A DNA stretch of 64,000 bases from JAHRAW01 sp965212085. GTDB taxonomy: Bacteria > Pseudomonadota > Gammaproteobacteria > Arenicellales > Poriferihabitantaceae. Below are positions 42,274 through 51,204 of the stretch, piece by piece. The stretch lies in assembly GCA_965212085.1 (NCBI GenBank), contig OZ243042.1, positions 2,294,001 to 2,358,000 of the forward strand, written 5' to 3'. Each line of letters starts with the position of its first letter. Position 1 is the stretch's first letter. Both the position numbers and the translations under genes were made by a program. The notes below the pieces were generated by a model. The model was given only the letters and a program-made list of their open reading frames with translations. It made no database searches and was not told the origin of the DNA.

Positions 42274-43218
42274 TTGAAAAAAAAATCCGGCTCGAAATGG
42301 GTGGTGCTGGCGGCCTTGATCGGCAACGGCCTGATCGCCGTCACCAAGTTCATCGCCGCGGGCATCACCGGCAGTTCGGCGATGCTCAGCGAGGCCATCC
42401 ACTCGGTGGTGGACACCGGCAACCAGGGCCTGCTGTTGTGGGGCATGAAGCGCGCCGCCAAACCCGCAGACGAGCAGCACCCGTTCGGCTACGGAATGGA
42501 GTTGTATTTCTGGACCTTCGTGGTGGCGATTCTGGTGTTCGCCATCGGCGCCGGGGTGTCGCTGTACGAGGGCATCAGCAAACTGATGGCGCCGACGGAG
42601 ATCCACCGCCCCGTGGTCAACTACATCGTGCTCGGCGTCGCCATGGTCTTTGAGGGGGCGGCGTGGGCGGTGGCGTTCCGCGAGTTCCGCCGCCACAAGG
42701 GCGCCAAGCTGGGCTATTTCAAGGCCGTGCAGCTGAGCAAGGACCCCACCGTATTCACCGTCTTGTTCGAGGACAGCGCCGCCATGCTGGGCCTCATCGT
42801 CGCCATGATCGGACTGCTACTGGCCCAGTACTACGGCGACCCGGTCTTTGACGCGCTGGCCTCCATATCCATCGGCGTAATCCTCGCCTGCACCGCCACG
42901 GTGCTGGCCTACGAGAGCAAAGGCCTGCTCATCGGCGAGGCCGCCAGCCGCGAAGTGCGCACCGGCATCCGCCGCATCCTCTCCCAGGAACGCACCATCA
43001 TCAGCATCAACGAAATCCTGACCATGCACCTCGGCCCCGAAGACGTGCTGCTGACCATCAGCCTGGACTTCACCGATTCAATGTCATCCGGCGACGTGGA
43101 AGATGTTATCAGCATGCTGGAAACGCGGATTAAGGGGAAGTATCCTGAGATTGCGCGGATCTTTATTGAGGCTCAGAGCAAGACCGGGCATTTGCGGAAT
43201 ATCAAGCGGTCGAGGTGA
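42274..43218 (+). CDS. Cation diffusion facilitator family transporter
   Basis: 314 residues from TTG 42274. Six membrane segments with SSAMLSEAIHSVVDTGNQ (metal-binding HxxxD in TM2) and VLFEDSAAMLGLIVAMIG (ExxxxxG/D in TM5) and a cytoplasmic C-terminal domain. CDF proteins export divalent metals such as Zn or Mn by proton exchange; the metal cannot be told from this sequence. The start codon is followed by a run of nine A encoding Lys codons, a slippage-prone tract. The gene ends at element E3-left. Confidence 0.88.
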   Translation: MKKKSGSKWVVLAALIGNGLIAVTKFIAAGITGSSAMLSEAIHSVVDTGNQGLLLWGMKRAAKPADEQHPFGYGMELYFWTFVVAILVFAIGAGVSLYEGISKLMAPTEIHRPVVNYIVLGVAMVFEGAAWAVAFREFRRHKGAKLGYFKAVQLSKDPTVFTVLFEDSAAMLGLIVAMIGLLLAQYYGDPVFDALASISIGVILACTATVLAYESKGLLIGEAASREVRTGIRRILSQERTIISINEILTMHLGPEDVLLTISLDFTDSMSSGDVEDVISMLETRIKGKYPEIARIFIEAQSKTGHLRNIKRSR

Positions 43219-43388
43219 GGGGCGCAGAGCGTGGGGGGGGTTGCGCGTGACGCGCATTGTGGGGGGAGGAGACCCCCCACGCCCCCCTGTGCGCGACAGC
43301 AGGCTATCGCCGGGCCGAAAAAGCGGATCCGATACGATGAAAAATATGGTCGCTGGCGCTCCTTATTTTTCTATCGTTCGGGAATGAC
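43218..43388 (+). mobile_element. C-A element, left copy beside the SDR gene
   Basis: GGGCGCAGAGC, GTTGCGCGTGACGCGCATTG, a shortened G/C hairpin, GTGCGCGACAGCAGGCTATCG and CCGGGCCGAAAAAGCGG, then repeat A in plus orientation (43325-43388). It matches the inverse of the sequence at 44371-44525 on the other side of the SDR gene. Confidence 0.7.
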
Positions 43389-43408
43389 GGCGTGGGTGAT
43401 TTGATTTT

Positions 43409-44317
43409 ATGACTATGAAAGGTTTTCGCGAACAGGATTTAGCCGATCAGTCGGGCAAGATCTTTGTGATCACAGGTGCCAATGCCGGATTAGGGTTTGA
43501 GGCGGCACGCGCATTGGCGCTCAAAGGGGCGCGCGTCGTGATGGCTTGCCGCGCGGCGGATAAAGCGCACGCGGCGATGGATAAGATCAAAGCGCTCAAG
43601 CCGGATGCCGATCTGGCCTTCGTAGAGGCCGATCTGGGCGATCTCGAATCGATCAAGGCCGCCGCTGCGCAGATAAAGCAGCAGCCCAAGCTCGACGTGC
43701 TGATCAATAATGCCGGATTGCGGCTGCCGCCTCTGCAGCGCACGAAGCAGGGGTTTGAGGGCCAGATGGGCGTCAATCATTTTGGGCATTTCGCTTTGGT
43801 CGGCCATTTGATTGAAAAGATCAAAAAAGACAATACGCGCATTGTCGTGGTGAGCAGCTTAGCCCATCGCAGGGGCAGGATTGACTTTGACGACCTCCAT
43901 GCCCGGCGCAGTTACAAGACGATGAAAAGATATAACGACAGCAAGTTGGCGAATATATTGTTCGCGTTTGAGTTGGAGCGCCGCCTGCGCCGGAGTGCGA
44001 GCGCCGCGCTCTGTGTGGCGTGCCATCCGGGGATGGCGAGAACCGAGATGCCGAGCGGCACGCCTCTTTGGATCAAATGGCTGCTTCCTTTGATGTGGCC
44101 ATTTTTGAACGATGCGGCGCAGGGCGCGTGGCCTTTTCTTTTGGCGGCGACGGGTCAGGAGATCAAAGGCGGCGATTATTTCGGGCCGAGTCGGCTGGGC
44201 GAAATGGCCGGTCCCGCCTCATATGCGCGCCCATCGGCTAACGCGCATGAGGTTGCTTTAGCCGAGCGTCTGTGGGATTTATCGGTTAAATTGACCGGCG
44301 TTAATCCGGGGATTTAG
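43409..44317 (+). CDS. Short-chain dehydrogenase/reductase, retinol-dehydrogenase-like
   Basis: 302 residues. The Rossmann motif TGANAGLG (about 24-31), NNAG (about 101-104), a catalytic Ser in VVVSSLAHRRG and YNDSK (YxxxK) are all present. This subgroup resembles retinol dehydrogenase / WW-domain oxidoreductase-type SDRs; substrate unknown. Codon use differs from the neighbours, with many TTA, GAT and AAG codons, and the gene is bracketed by inverted C-A elements 20 bp before and 53 bp after it, which suggests a mobile cassette. Confidence 0.88.
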   Translation: MTMKGFREQDLADQSGKIFVITGANAGLGFEAARALALKGARVVMACRAADKAHAAMDKIKALKPDADLAFVEADLGDLESIKAAAAQIKQQPKLDVLINNAGLRLPPLQRTKQGFEGQMGVNHFGHFALVGHLIEKIKKDNTRIVVVSSLAHRRGRIDFDDLHARRSYKTMKRYNDSKLANILFAFELERRLRRSASAALCVACHPGMARTEMPSGTPLWIKWLLPLMWPFLNDAAQGAWPFLLAATGQEIKGGDYFGPSRLGEMAGPASYARPSANAHEVALAERLWDLSVKLTGVNPGI

Positions 44318-44370
44318 AAGCGCCAGTTTAGGTTGAGGCGGGCTGCAGAGGGGTAAGGTCGGGCAGTGGA

Positions 44371-44525
44371 ATCGTATCGGGAATCCGCTTTTTCGGCCCG
44401 GCGATAGCCGGCTGTCGCGCACAGGGATGTGCGCAGCGGCGCTGAAAACAGGATGTTTTCCCGCGCCGCACAGGAGGGCGCGGGGGGTATCCCCCCCGCA
44501 TGCGCGTCACGCGCAACCCGCCCCG
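44371..44525 (-). mobile_element. A-C element, right copy beside the SDR gene (inverted)
   Basis: Truncated repeat A (ATCGTATCGGGAATCCGC) then CTTTTTCGGCCCGGCGATAG, the CGCACAGGGATGTGCGCAGC segment, GGCGCTGAAAACAGGATG, G/C hairpin and GCGCGTCACGCGCAACCC. It is the mirror image of the left copy at 43218-43388. The rest of the gap to phoU holds no gene. Confidence 0.7.
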
Positions 44526-44603
44526 CGCACATGCGCCCCGCGTTTCGCATAAGGTATATTATGTAAACTAGCGTATTCACCAGCCCAAGCCCCCAAACCC
44601 GCA

Positions 44604-45341
44604 TCACTCCGCCCCCGCCCCCTTCAACTGTCGCAAAATACTCTCCACGCCCTCGTGCCGCACGTCGGTTCCGTGTTTGATGAACACGATATGCCCGGCG
44701 ATGTTCTTGGCGTGGCCGCCGAATCGTTCCAGCGCGCGGATGCCCAGCACGATGTCCACGAAATGGCCGACGTTGCGGGCGTCTTCCATCACGAAGGTGG
44801 TCAGGCGGCGCAGGATGGATTGCAGGCGGTCGTCCAGTTTCAGGCCCTTGCCCAGCACTTCCAGCGCGGCGTCGGTATCCAGGTCGTCGAAGGCGGCGAT
44901 GGCCGCGGTCAGCATCGCTTCCACGTACTCGGCCAGGGCGTAGATGTCTTCGAGGATGCGCTCCGCCGGGGTTTTTTCGCCGGCGCCATAGAAGCGGATG
45001 GTGAGGCCGGCGATTTTGCGCGCTTCGTCGCCGGCGCGTTCCAGTTCGGCGATGATCTTGCTGACGGCGATGATCTCGCGCAGGTCCCGCGCCATGGGCT
45101 GCCGCAGGGCGATGATGCGCACGATTTCGTCATCGGCTTCGATGTCCAGGTCGTTGATTTTTTTGTCGTTTTCGATGACCTTTCGGGCCGCCGCTACGTC
45201 CTGTTGCGCGAGGGTAGCCACGGCTTCGCGCAGTTGCGACACCGCCAGTTGGCCCATTTGCGCGACCAAGGAATGCAGGTGGTCGAGTTCGCTGTCGAAA
45301 CGCTTGAAGATATGGCCATCGCCGGGGCTGTGGGTGCTCAT
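44604..45341 (-). CDS. phoU: Phosphate-signalling complex protein PhoU
   Basis: 245 residues. Two PhoU three-helix repeats, each with the E/DxxxD metal-binding motifs (KKINDLDIEADDEIVRI, KIIAELERAGDEARKIA in the first; NVGHFVDIVLGIRALERFGGHAKNIA in the second). It links PstSCAB to the PhoR-PhoB sensor system and restrains uptake when phosphate is plentiful. GAGG lies before the ATG. Last gene of the pst operon; phoB/phoR are not in the window. Confidence 0.95.
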   Translation of the reverse strand: MSTHSPGDGHIFKRFDSELDHLHSLVAQMGQLAVSQLREAVATLAQQDVAAARKVIENDKKINDLDIEADDEIVRIIALRQPMARDLREIIAVSKIIAELERAGDEARKIAGLTIRFYGAGEKTPAERILEDIYALAEYVEAMLTAAIAAFDDLDTDAALEVLGKGLKLDDRLQSILRRLTTFVMEDARNVGHFVDIVLGIRALERFGGHAKNIAGHIVFIKHGTDVRHEGVESILRQLKGAGAE

Positions 45342-45389
45342 AACGCTACCTCGTTTGTTTTCCAGATAAACACGATAAATGCCTGTTTT

Positions 45390-46223
45390 CTAACCAAATC
45401 GCCCGGTAATGTACCCTTCCGTCAAGTCGTGGGCCGGGTTGGTGAAGATGTCTTCGGTGCGGCCGATTTCGATCAGGTGGCCGAGGTGAAAATAGGCGGT
45501 GCGCTGGGAGACCCGCGCCGCTTGCTGCATGGAATGGGTCACGATGCCGATGGTGTACTGCTGCTTCAACTCGTCAATGAGTTCCTCAATGCGCGCCGTG
45601 GCGATGGGGTCAAGGGCCGAACACGGCTCGTCCATCAGGATCACTTCGGGCTGGATGGCGATGGCGCGGGCGATGCACAGGCGCTGCTGCTGGCCGCCGG
45701 ACAGCCCGGTGCCGGGCTGGTTGAGGCGGTCCTTGACCTCATCCCACAAGCCGGCGCGCCGCAGGCTGGAGGCGACGATTTCATCAAGGTCGGCGCGGTC
45801 GCGGCTCAGGCCGTGGAGTTTGGGGCCGTAGGCGACGTTTTCATACACCGTTTTGGGGAACGGGTTGGGGGTCTGAAACACCATCCCGACCCGCGCGCGC
45901 AGGTAGACCACGTCCATCGCCCGGGCGTGAATATCGCTGCCGTGCAGGGTGATTTCGCCGCTGACCCGGCAGGTGGGTATGGTGTCGTTCATGCGGTTCA
46001 GGCAGCGCAGCAGCGTGGATTTGCCGCAGCCGGAGGGGCCGATCATGGCCAGCACCTGGTTTTTGGCGAGGTCCAGGGAGACATCAAAAATCGCCTGCTT
46101 GTCGCCGTAGGATACATCCACGTGGCGGCAGGCCATCACCGGGTTATCCACGAAAGCATCGCCGACGGTGGCGGTGTCCGAGCGCCCCGCCCTGCCCCCG
46201 GTATTTTCAGCATCCACACTCAC
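45390..46223 (-). CDS. pstB: Phosphate ABC transporter ATP-binding protein PstB
   Basis: 277 residues from GTG 46223, overlapping the pstA stop (GTGA). Walker A GPSGCGKST, signature LSGGQQQRLCIARA, Walker B VILMDEPCSALDP and H-loop THSM are complete. N-terminal 25 residues are a variable lead. It energises phosphate import at the inner membrane. Confidence 0.95.
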   Translation of the reverse strand: MSVDAENTGGRAGRSDTATVGDAFVDNPVMACRHVDVSYGDKQAIFDVSLDLAKNQVLAMIGPSGCGKSTLLRCLNRMNDTIPTCRVSGEITLHGSDIHARAMDVVYLRARVGMVFQTPNPFPKTVYENVAYGPKLHGLSRDRADLDEIVASSLRRAGLWDEVKDRLNQPGTGLSGGQQQRLCIARAIAIQPEVILMDEPCSALDPIATARIEELIDELKQQYTIGIVTHSMQQAARVSQRTAYFHLGHLIEIGRTEDIFTNPAHDLTEGYITGRFG

Positions 46224-47509
46224 CAGCGCGTCTCCACTTTGGTTCTCAGTAACGCGATCAAGCCGTTGATGACCGCCAGCACCGCCAGCAGCACCAGAAT
46301 CGCCGCCGAGGTGCGCTCCACGAAGGCGCGCTCCGGGCTGTCCGCCCACAAGTATATCTGTACCGGCAGCACCGTGGCCGGGTCGCCGGGGCCGCCGGGG
46401 ACATCAACGATGAAGGCCACCATGCCGATAACCAGCAGCGGTGCGGTTTCCCCCAGGGCGCGCGCCAGGCCGATGATGGCACCGGTCAGCATCCCCGGCA
46501 GCGCCAGCGGCAGGACGTGGTGGACCACGGTCTGCACCGCCGACGCCCCGACCCCCAGCGCCGCCTGGCGGATGCGGGTTGGCACCGCCGCCAGCGCCGC
46601 GCGGCTGGAAATGATGATGGTGGGCAGGGTCATCAGCGCCAGCACCATGCCCCCCACCAGCGGCGCCGACCTCGGCATCCCGAAAAAATTGATCAGCACC
46701 GCCAGCCCCAGCAGCCCGAAGATAATGGACGGCACGGCGGCGAGGTTGTTGATGTTCACCTCCACCAGATCTACGAGGCGGTTTTTGGGCGCGAACTCCT
46801 GCAAATACACCGCCGCGGCGATGCCCACCGGCAGCGCCAGCAGCATGGTCACCAGCAGCGTGAACACCGAGCCCATGGCGGCGCCGAGGATGCCCGCTTG
46901 CTCGGCGTTGCGCGAGTCCCCGGCGCTGAAAAACGGCCGGTTGAAGCGCCTTTCCACGCGCCCGGCGGCGGCCAGTTGATCCACCCAGGCGATGGACTGG
47001 TCGGACAGGCGGCGGCCGGCTTCGGGTTGGGCGCGGTCAATGTAGCCCTTGTTGAGCATATCCACCTCGTCGTCCGCGGCCAGCCACAGGCGGCGGGGTT
47101 GGCCGGTGCCGATCCATTCGGGATGATCCAGCAGCGCGTCTCGCAGTTGGTATTCGGCGCCGTCGCTGAGCAGTTGATAGAGGCGTTTTTTGTCCTTGCG
47201 CTTGGTGACCTCGGGAAAATCCGCGCGCAACGCCGCCTTGATCATCCGCGCGTAGGGCGCGTTGGCGATGGCCTCGCGGTCCGGGTCGGCGCCCCCAAAC
47301 TGCGCCGCTGCCAGGGGCATATCGATGGCGATGTAGGTCTGGGAAAACGCGCTGGAAGCCTTCCACGCGCTCACCCCCAGCAGCCACAGCAGAAACAATA
47401 CCCCCACGGCGATGGCCGCCGCCCCCATGAAGCGAAAGCGCCTTTCCGTGCGGTAGCGGGCGCGGATGCTTTGTTGGAGGCGTTGTTCCAGGGCAATTTC
47501 CATGCTCAT
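46220..47509 (-). CDS. pstA: Phosphate ABC transporter permease PstA
   Basis: 429 residues. One N-terminal span (AAIAVGVLFLLWLLGVSAW), a periplasmic insertion of about 150 residues, and the permease domain with the EAA-type loop (AALAAVPTRIRQAALGVGAS) and GIIGLARALGETAPLL. The periplasmic insertion is longer than in E. coli PstA, a feature of a proteobacterial subgroup. It overlaps pstC by four bases and pstB by four. Confidence 0.93.
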   Translation of the reverse strand: MSMEIALEQRLQQSIRARYRTERRFRFMGAAAIAVGVLFLLWLLGVSAWKASSAFSQTYIAIDMPLAAAQFGGADPDREAIANAPYARMIKAALRADFPEVTKRKDKKRLYQLLSDGAEYQLRDALLDHPEWIGTGQPRRLWLAADDEVDMLNKGYIDRAQPEAGRRLSDQSIAWVDQLAAAGRVERRFNRPFFSAGDSRNAEQAGILGAAMGSVFTLLVTMLLALPVGIAAAVYLQEFAPKNRLVDLVEVNINNLAAVPSIIFGLLGLAVLINFFGMPRSAPLVGGMVLALMTLPTIIISSRAALAAVPTRIRQAALGVGASAVQTVVHHVLPLALPGMLTGAIIGLARALGETAPLLVIGMVAFIVDVPGGPGDPATVLPVQIYLWADSPERAFVERTSAAILVLLAVLAVINGLIALLRTKVETRW

Positions 47510-48510
47510 TCGTACTGCTCCCGGTACTTGCGCGCCACGCGCAGCGCGATCACGTTGAGAACCAAAGTGGCGGCGAACAACACCAGCCCCAGCGCGAACG
47601 CCGCCAGGGTTTTGGGACTGTCAAAAGCCTGATCGCCCACCAGCAGGGTTACGATTTGCACCGTCACCGTGGTCACCGACTGCAAGGGATTGGCGGTCAG
47701 GTTGGCCGCCAGCCCGGCCGCCATCACCACGATCATGGTCTCGCCGATGGCCCGCGAGGCGGCCAGCAAAATGCTGCCGACGATGCCCGGCAACGCCGCC
47801 GGCAGCACCACCCGGCGGATGGTCTCCGAGCGCGTCGCGCCCAGTCCCAAAGAGCCGTCTCGCAGGGATTGGGGCACCGCGTTAATCACATCATCGGACA
47901 ACGATGACACGAACGGCAGAATCATAATGCCCATCACCAGCCCCGCGGCCAGCGCGCTTTCCGACGCGGCGTTCAGCCCCAGTACCGCCGCGCCGTCGCG
48001 CACCAGCGGGGCCACGGTCAGCGCGGCGAAAAACCCGTAGACCACCGTGGGGATGCCGGCCAGCATTTCCAGCACCGGCTTGCCCACCGCGCGCACCCGG
48101 TGGCCGGCGTATTCCGACAAATAGATCGCCGACAGCAACCCGAACGGCACCGCGATCAGCAGGGCGATGACCGTAATCAACAACGTGCCGGCGAACAACG
48201 GCACGGCGCCGAACGCGCCGCTGGAACCCACCTGATCCTCGCGGATGGCGGTCTGCGGCGACCAGTCGAGGCCGAACAGGAAATCCCACAACGGGACGAT
48301 GTTGAAAAAGCGAATGGCCTCGAACAATACCGACAGGACGATGCCGATGGTGGTGAAAATGGCGAGACACGCGCACAGGATCAAAAAAACCTTGAACGCC
48401 CCTTCAACCCGGTGCCGCGCGGCGCGCCGCCGCCGAACCCCGTGCAAAGCCGCGATCAACGCGACCGGCACGCCGATGAAAAACAAGCACAGGGCGATGA
48501 GGGTGGTCAT
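47506..48510 (-). CDS. pstC: Phosphate ABC transporter permease PstC
   Basis: 334 residues. Six or more spans; AGTLLITVIALLIAVPFGLLSAIYLSEYA, ILPFVSSLSDDVINAVPQSLRDGSLGLGATRSE and ASRAIGETMIVVMAAG are the permease signatures. The protein starts directly in membrane sequence. The pstS gene on the same strand lies 385 bp upstream, separated by repeats. Confidence 0.93.
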   Translation of the reverse strand: MTTLIALCLFFIGVPVALIAALHGVRRRRAARHRVEGAFKVFLILCACLAIFTTIGIVLSVLFEAIRFFNIVPLWDFLFGLDWSPQTAIREDQVGSSGAFGAVPLFAGTLLITVIALLIAVPFGLLSAIYLSEYAGHRVRAVGKPVLEMLAGIPTVVYGFFAALTVAPLVRDGAAVLGLNAASESALAAGLVMGIMILPFVSSLSDDVINAVPQSLRDGSLGLGATRSETIRRVVLPAALPGIVGSILLAASRAIGETMIVVMAAGLAANLTANPLQSVTTVTVQIVTLLVGDQAFDSPKTLAAFALGLVLFAATLVLNVIALRVARKYREQYE

Positions 48511-48513
48511 TGT

Positions 48514-48647
48514 TGGGCGCGTGACGCGCTATTGCGGGGGGGAGACCCCCCGCGCCCCCCTGTGCGGCGCGGGGAAACATCCTGTTTCCAGCGCCGCGCG
48601 CACATCCCTGTGCGCGACAGTCCGGCTACCGCCGAACCAAAAAAAAC
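48514..48647 (+). repeat. GC-rich arm C, copy beside pstC
   Basis: GGCGCGTGACGCGCTATTGC, a seven-G/six-C hairpin, GCGGCGCGGGGAAACATCC, TGTTTCCAGCGCC and CCCTGTGCGCGACAGTCCGG. Same order as the left arms of E1 and E2. Confidence 0.7.
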
Positions 48648-48843
48648 TGGATTCCCGATACGATGAAACAAACGGTCGCTAACGCTCCCTATTTTTCTAT
48701 CGTTCGGGAATGACACCGAGGGAGATTTACACTTTCGCGGGTATAACACCGAGAACGTGGCAAAAACTCTGCCGTCATTCCCGAGCGTTAGTGTCCGTTG
48801 CCGCGCAAGCGGCTTACGGACACTTGCGTACTCGGGAATCCAG
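48648..48843. mobile_element. Composite A-B hairpin element, copy 2
   Basis: Repeat A 48648-48714, 58-bp linker (ACCGAGGGAGATTTACACTT, GGGTATAACACCGAGAACG), repeat B 48773-48843. Length 196 bp, outer ends TGGATTCCCGA and TCGGGAATCCA. The linker matches copies 3 and 4. Confidence 0.8.
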
Positions 48844-48865
48844 CGTCCAAGCGGCGGCGTCAGCC

Positions 48866-48908
48866 ACGACCTCACAACGAACCTCACAACGAACCTCACA
48901 ACGAACTT
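48866..48908. repeat. 12-bp tandem repeat at the pstS stop codon
   Basis: Units ACGACCTCACA, ACGAACCTCACA, ACGAACCTCACA and ACGAACTTA. The last unit encodes the final residues and stop of pstS; each earlier unit would encode more of the same in another frame. Confidence 0.85.
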
Positions 48909-49954
48909 AGCCGCACACGATTCACCACCGCATCCCGGAACAACGCGCGTTCCGCTTCGGGCATCGGGATCAACCCGCGGTCGGCGAGGTAGCCATCCTC
49001 CCCCCAGGTATCCTCGTCGGTCAACTCGGTCATGAACTCGGCCATGCCGGGAATCACGCCGATATGCGCTGACTTGGCGTACATATAGAGGGGCCGCGAG
49101 ATGGGATAGGAGCCATCCGCGATGTTCTCGAATTCCGGCGCCACTTGCTCGACCTTTGAGCCTTGCACCACATCGCCGTTCTGGTCGAGGAAACTGAACC
49201 CGAAAATGCCCAGCGCGTCGGGGTTGTTGACGAGTTTTTGCACGATCAGGTTATCGTTCTCCCCGGCTTCAATGAACGCGCCGTCCTCGCGGACGTGGTG
49301 GCAGGCCGTCTTGTAGGCCGCGTGGTCGGTTTTTTTCAGCGCCGCAATTCGCGGGATCTGTTGGCAGCCCCCTTCCATCGCCAACTCCACGAACGCATCC
49401 CGGGTGCCCGAAGTCGGCGGCGGGCCGAGCACTTCGATTTTGACCGCCGGCAACGCCGGATTGACCTCGGCCCAGGTGGCGTAGGGATTGGGTATCAGCG
49501 CTGGACTGTGGTCCGCGCCGGGGACGTCTTTGGCGAGCGCCAGGAAAATCTCCTTGCGGGTCAGCGACACCCGTGGCGCGGCGCGGCTGTTGGCGAGCAC
49601 GATGCCGTCATAGCCGATCTTGATCTCGATGATGCCGGTGACGCCATTTTTCATGCACTGCTTGAACTCGGATTTTTTGATGCGCCGGGATGAATTGGTG
49701 AAATCCGGATGCGCCTCGCCGACGCCGGCGCAAAACAGTTTCATGCCGCCGCCGGAGCCGGTGGCTTCGATGATCGGCGTTTTGAAGGCCGTGCTTTTGC
49801 CGAATTTTTCCGCGGCCACGGTGGCGAAGGGATAGACCGTGGACGAGCCGACGACGTGGATGTTCTCGCGGGCCTGAGCCGGGATTGCGGCGCTCAGGAG
49901 GGATAAGAGGGAGAGGGTCAGTACGGCGGCTGAGCGTTGGTTTTTTACGGGCAT
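48896..49954 (-). CDS. pstS: Phosphate-binding periplasmic protein PstS
   Basis: 352 residues from ATG 49954; the frame extends further but without conservation. A signal peptide (LTLSLLSLLSAAIPAQA) is followed by HVVGSSTVYPFATVAAEKF, EATGSGGGMKLFCAG, TNSSRRIKKSEF and PTSGTRDAFVELA, the phosphate-site motifs of the PstS superfamily (SphX/PstS-like long form). It delivers phosphate to PstCAB. The C-terminus VRLSSL is formed by a tandem repeat. Confidence 0.92.
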   Translation of the reverse strand: MPVKNQRSAAVLTLSLLSLLSAAIPAQARENIHVVGSSTVYPFATVAAEKFGKSTAFKTPIIEATGSGGGMKLFCAGVGEAHPDFTNSSRRIKKSEFKQCMKNGVTGIIEIKIGYDGIVLANSRAAPRVSLTRKEIFLALAKDVPGADHSPALIPNPYATWAEVNPALPAVKIEVLGPPPTSGTRDAFVELAMEGGCQQIPRIAALKKTDHAAYKTACHHVREDGAFIEAGENDNLIVQKLVNNPDALGIFGFSFLDQNGDVVQGSKVEQVAPEFENIADGSYPISRPLYMYAKSAHIGVIPGMAEFMTELTDEDTWGEDGYLADRGLIPMPEAERALFRDAVVNRVRLSSL

Positions 49955-49998
49955 TTTGGAAGTCGGTTGGTTGACCGGGAGTGTAACAAAAAGGGCCG

Positions 49999-50937
49999 TC
50001 AGGGGCGCGGCCGGCGGACGATGAGGATGCCCGAAGCGGCGATCATCGCCATGCCGGCGACCGACTGCAAGTCGGGGATTTCGCTGAACAGCAGGAAACC
50101 CCAGCACACGCTGAACACCAGGTAGGTGTAATCAAAGGTGGCGATGACCGCCGACGGGCCGCGCTGGTAGGCGAAGGCACCGCAGATGTTGCCGATGACC
50201 ACGGTGGCGGCGAGGGCGCCCATGGCCAGCCACTGGGCGGCGCCGAGGGTCGCCCAGCCGCCGAACAAAAAGCGGTTCGCGGTTCCGAGTTCATGGGGTT
50301 GCCAGAGCAAAAGGACCGCGCTGGCGACGGCGCCGGTGATGACGAACAAAAGGTTCTGCATCAGCGCCAGGATTTTCGGGCTTTCGTCGCGGCATTTGGT
50401 GCGCGTCAGGATCATCGCCACGGCGAAAAAAACCGCTGAGAGCAGCGGCAACAATGCGTACAAATTAAAGTCATCGGCGGTCGGCCGCACGATCACCAGC
50501 ACGCCGCTGAACCCGAAGCCCACCGCCAGCCACGACTTGAGGCCCACGCGGTCGCCGCTGAACAACGCCGAAAACAGCGTGATGAACAACGGAATCGTGT
50601 ACAACACCGAGGCCGCCACCGACAACGGAATATGCGGCAGCGCGGCGTAGTAAAAAAACCACATCACCACCATCAAAAAACTCCTGAGCAGGGTCCAGCC
50701 CGCGGCCACCGGAACCAGGGAACCGCCCGGCGCCGGCCACTTGATCAACGCCAGCACCACCGGTATCGCCAGCAACGAGCGCAGCACATAAATCTGCCAC
50801 AGGGAAAAGTCGGCGCTGACCAGTTTGACGAGGGCGTCTCCCAGGGACAGCACCAGCACTGTCAGGATGATGGAGCAGATCGCCAGGCGGACGTTGTCAT
50901 CGCCGGCACTGGTTTGGGCGGTGGTTTTTCCGTTCAA
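49999..50937 (-). CDS. EamA/DMT family transporter
   Basis: 312 residues from TTG 50937, which has AGGA 10 bases upstream; an ATG at 51006 would add 23 residues. Ten predicted membrane spans in two EamA halves (LAICSIILTVLVLSLGDALVKL..., and AVFFAVAMILTRTK...). RSFLMVVMWFFYYAALPHIP and DYTYLVFSVCWGFLLFSEIPD are typical. Drug/metabolite exporter of unknown substrate. Confidence 0.85.
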   Translation of the reverse strand: MNGKTTAQTSAGDDNVRLAICSIILTVLVLSLGDALVKLVSADFSLWQIYVLRSLLAIPVVLALIKWPAPGGSLVPVAAGWTLLRSFLMVVMWFFYYAALPHIPLSVAASVLYTIPLFITLFSALFSGDRVGLKSWLAVGFGFSGVLVIVRPTADDFNLYALLPLLSAVFFAVAMILTRTKCRDESPKILALMQNLLFVITGAVASAVLLLWQPHELGTANRFLFGGWATLGAAQWLAMGALAATVVIGNICGAFAYQRGPSAVIATFDYTYLVFSVCWGFLLFSEIPDLQSVAGMAMIAASGILIVRRPRP

Positions 50938-51121
50938 TTTTTCGTTATTCCTGCATTGGCGGGGGCGTAGTGTAACGGAAAAGAATAGTCCGGCACGCTG
51001 GATCATTATGGCCGCTGGATTCCCGAGTACGTAAGTCGCTTGCGCGGGGTGGGGTTGCGCCCTCGCGCCCCTAACTTCCCCTTGACCCGCCCCGCCCCGG
51101 CAATTAGTATTCGCGCTCCGT

Positions 51122-51197
51122 TCCCCGGTAGCTCAGTTGGTAGAGCAGGTGGCTGTTAACCACCCTGTCGGCAGTTCGAGTCTGTCCCGGGGAGCCA
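51122..51197 (+). tRNA. tRNA-Asn (GTT)
   Basis: 76 bases including an encoded CCA. The acceptor stem TCCCCGG/CCGGGGA pairs fully, the D-loop has AGCTCAGTTGGTAGAGC, the anticodon loop CTGTTAA carries GTT, and the T-arm reads GGCAGTTCGAGTCTGTC. It lies between truB and the DMT gene. Confidence 0.97.
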
Positions 51198-51204
51198 ATT
51201 TTTT

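Larger units (their letters stand above)
48511..48895. other. Repeat block splitting pstS from pstC
   Basis: No gene. From the pstC side: arm C (48514-48647), composite A-B element (48648-48843) and a 12-bp tandem repeat running into pstS. These hairpins lie inside what is normally one operon and could uncouple pstS transcript levels from pstCAB. Confidence 0.75.

Noticed and set aside
43218..44525. Classical insertion sequence or composite transposon
   Set aside because: The layout is suggestive, but no transposase or DDE/HUH motif is encoded in or near the repeats, so it is reported only as a non-autonomous element.
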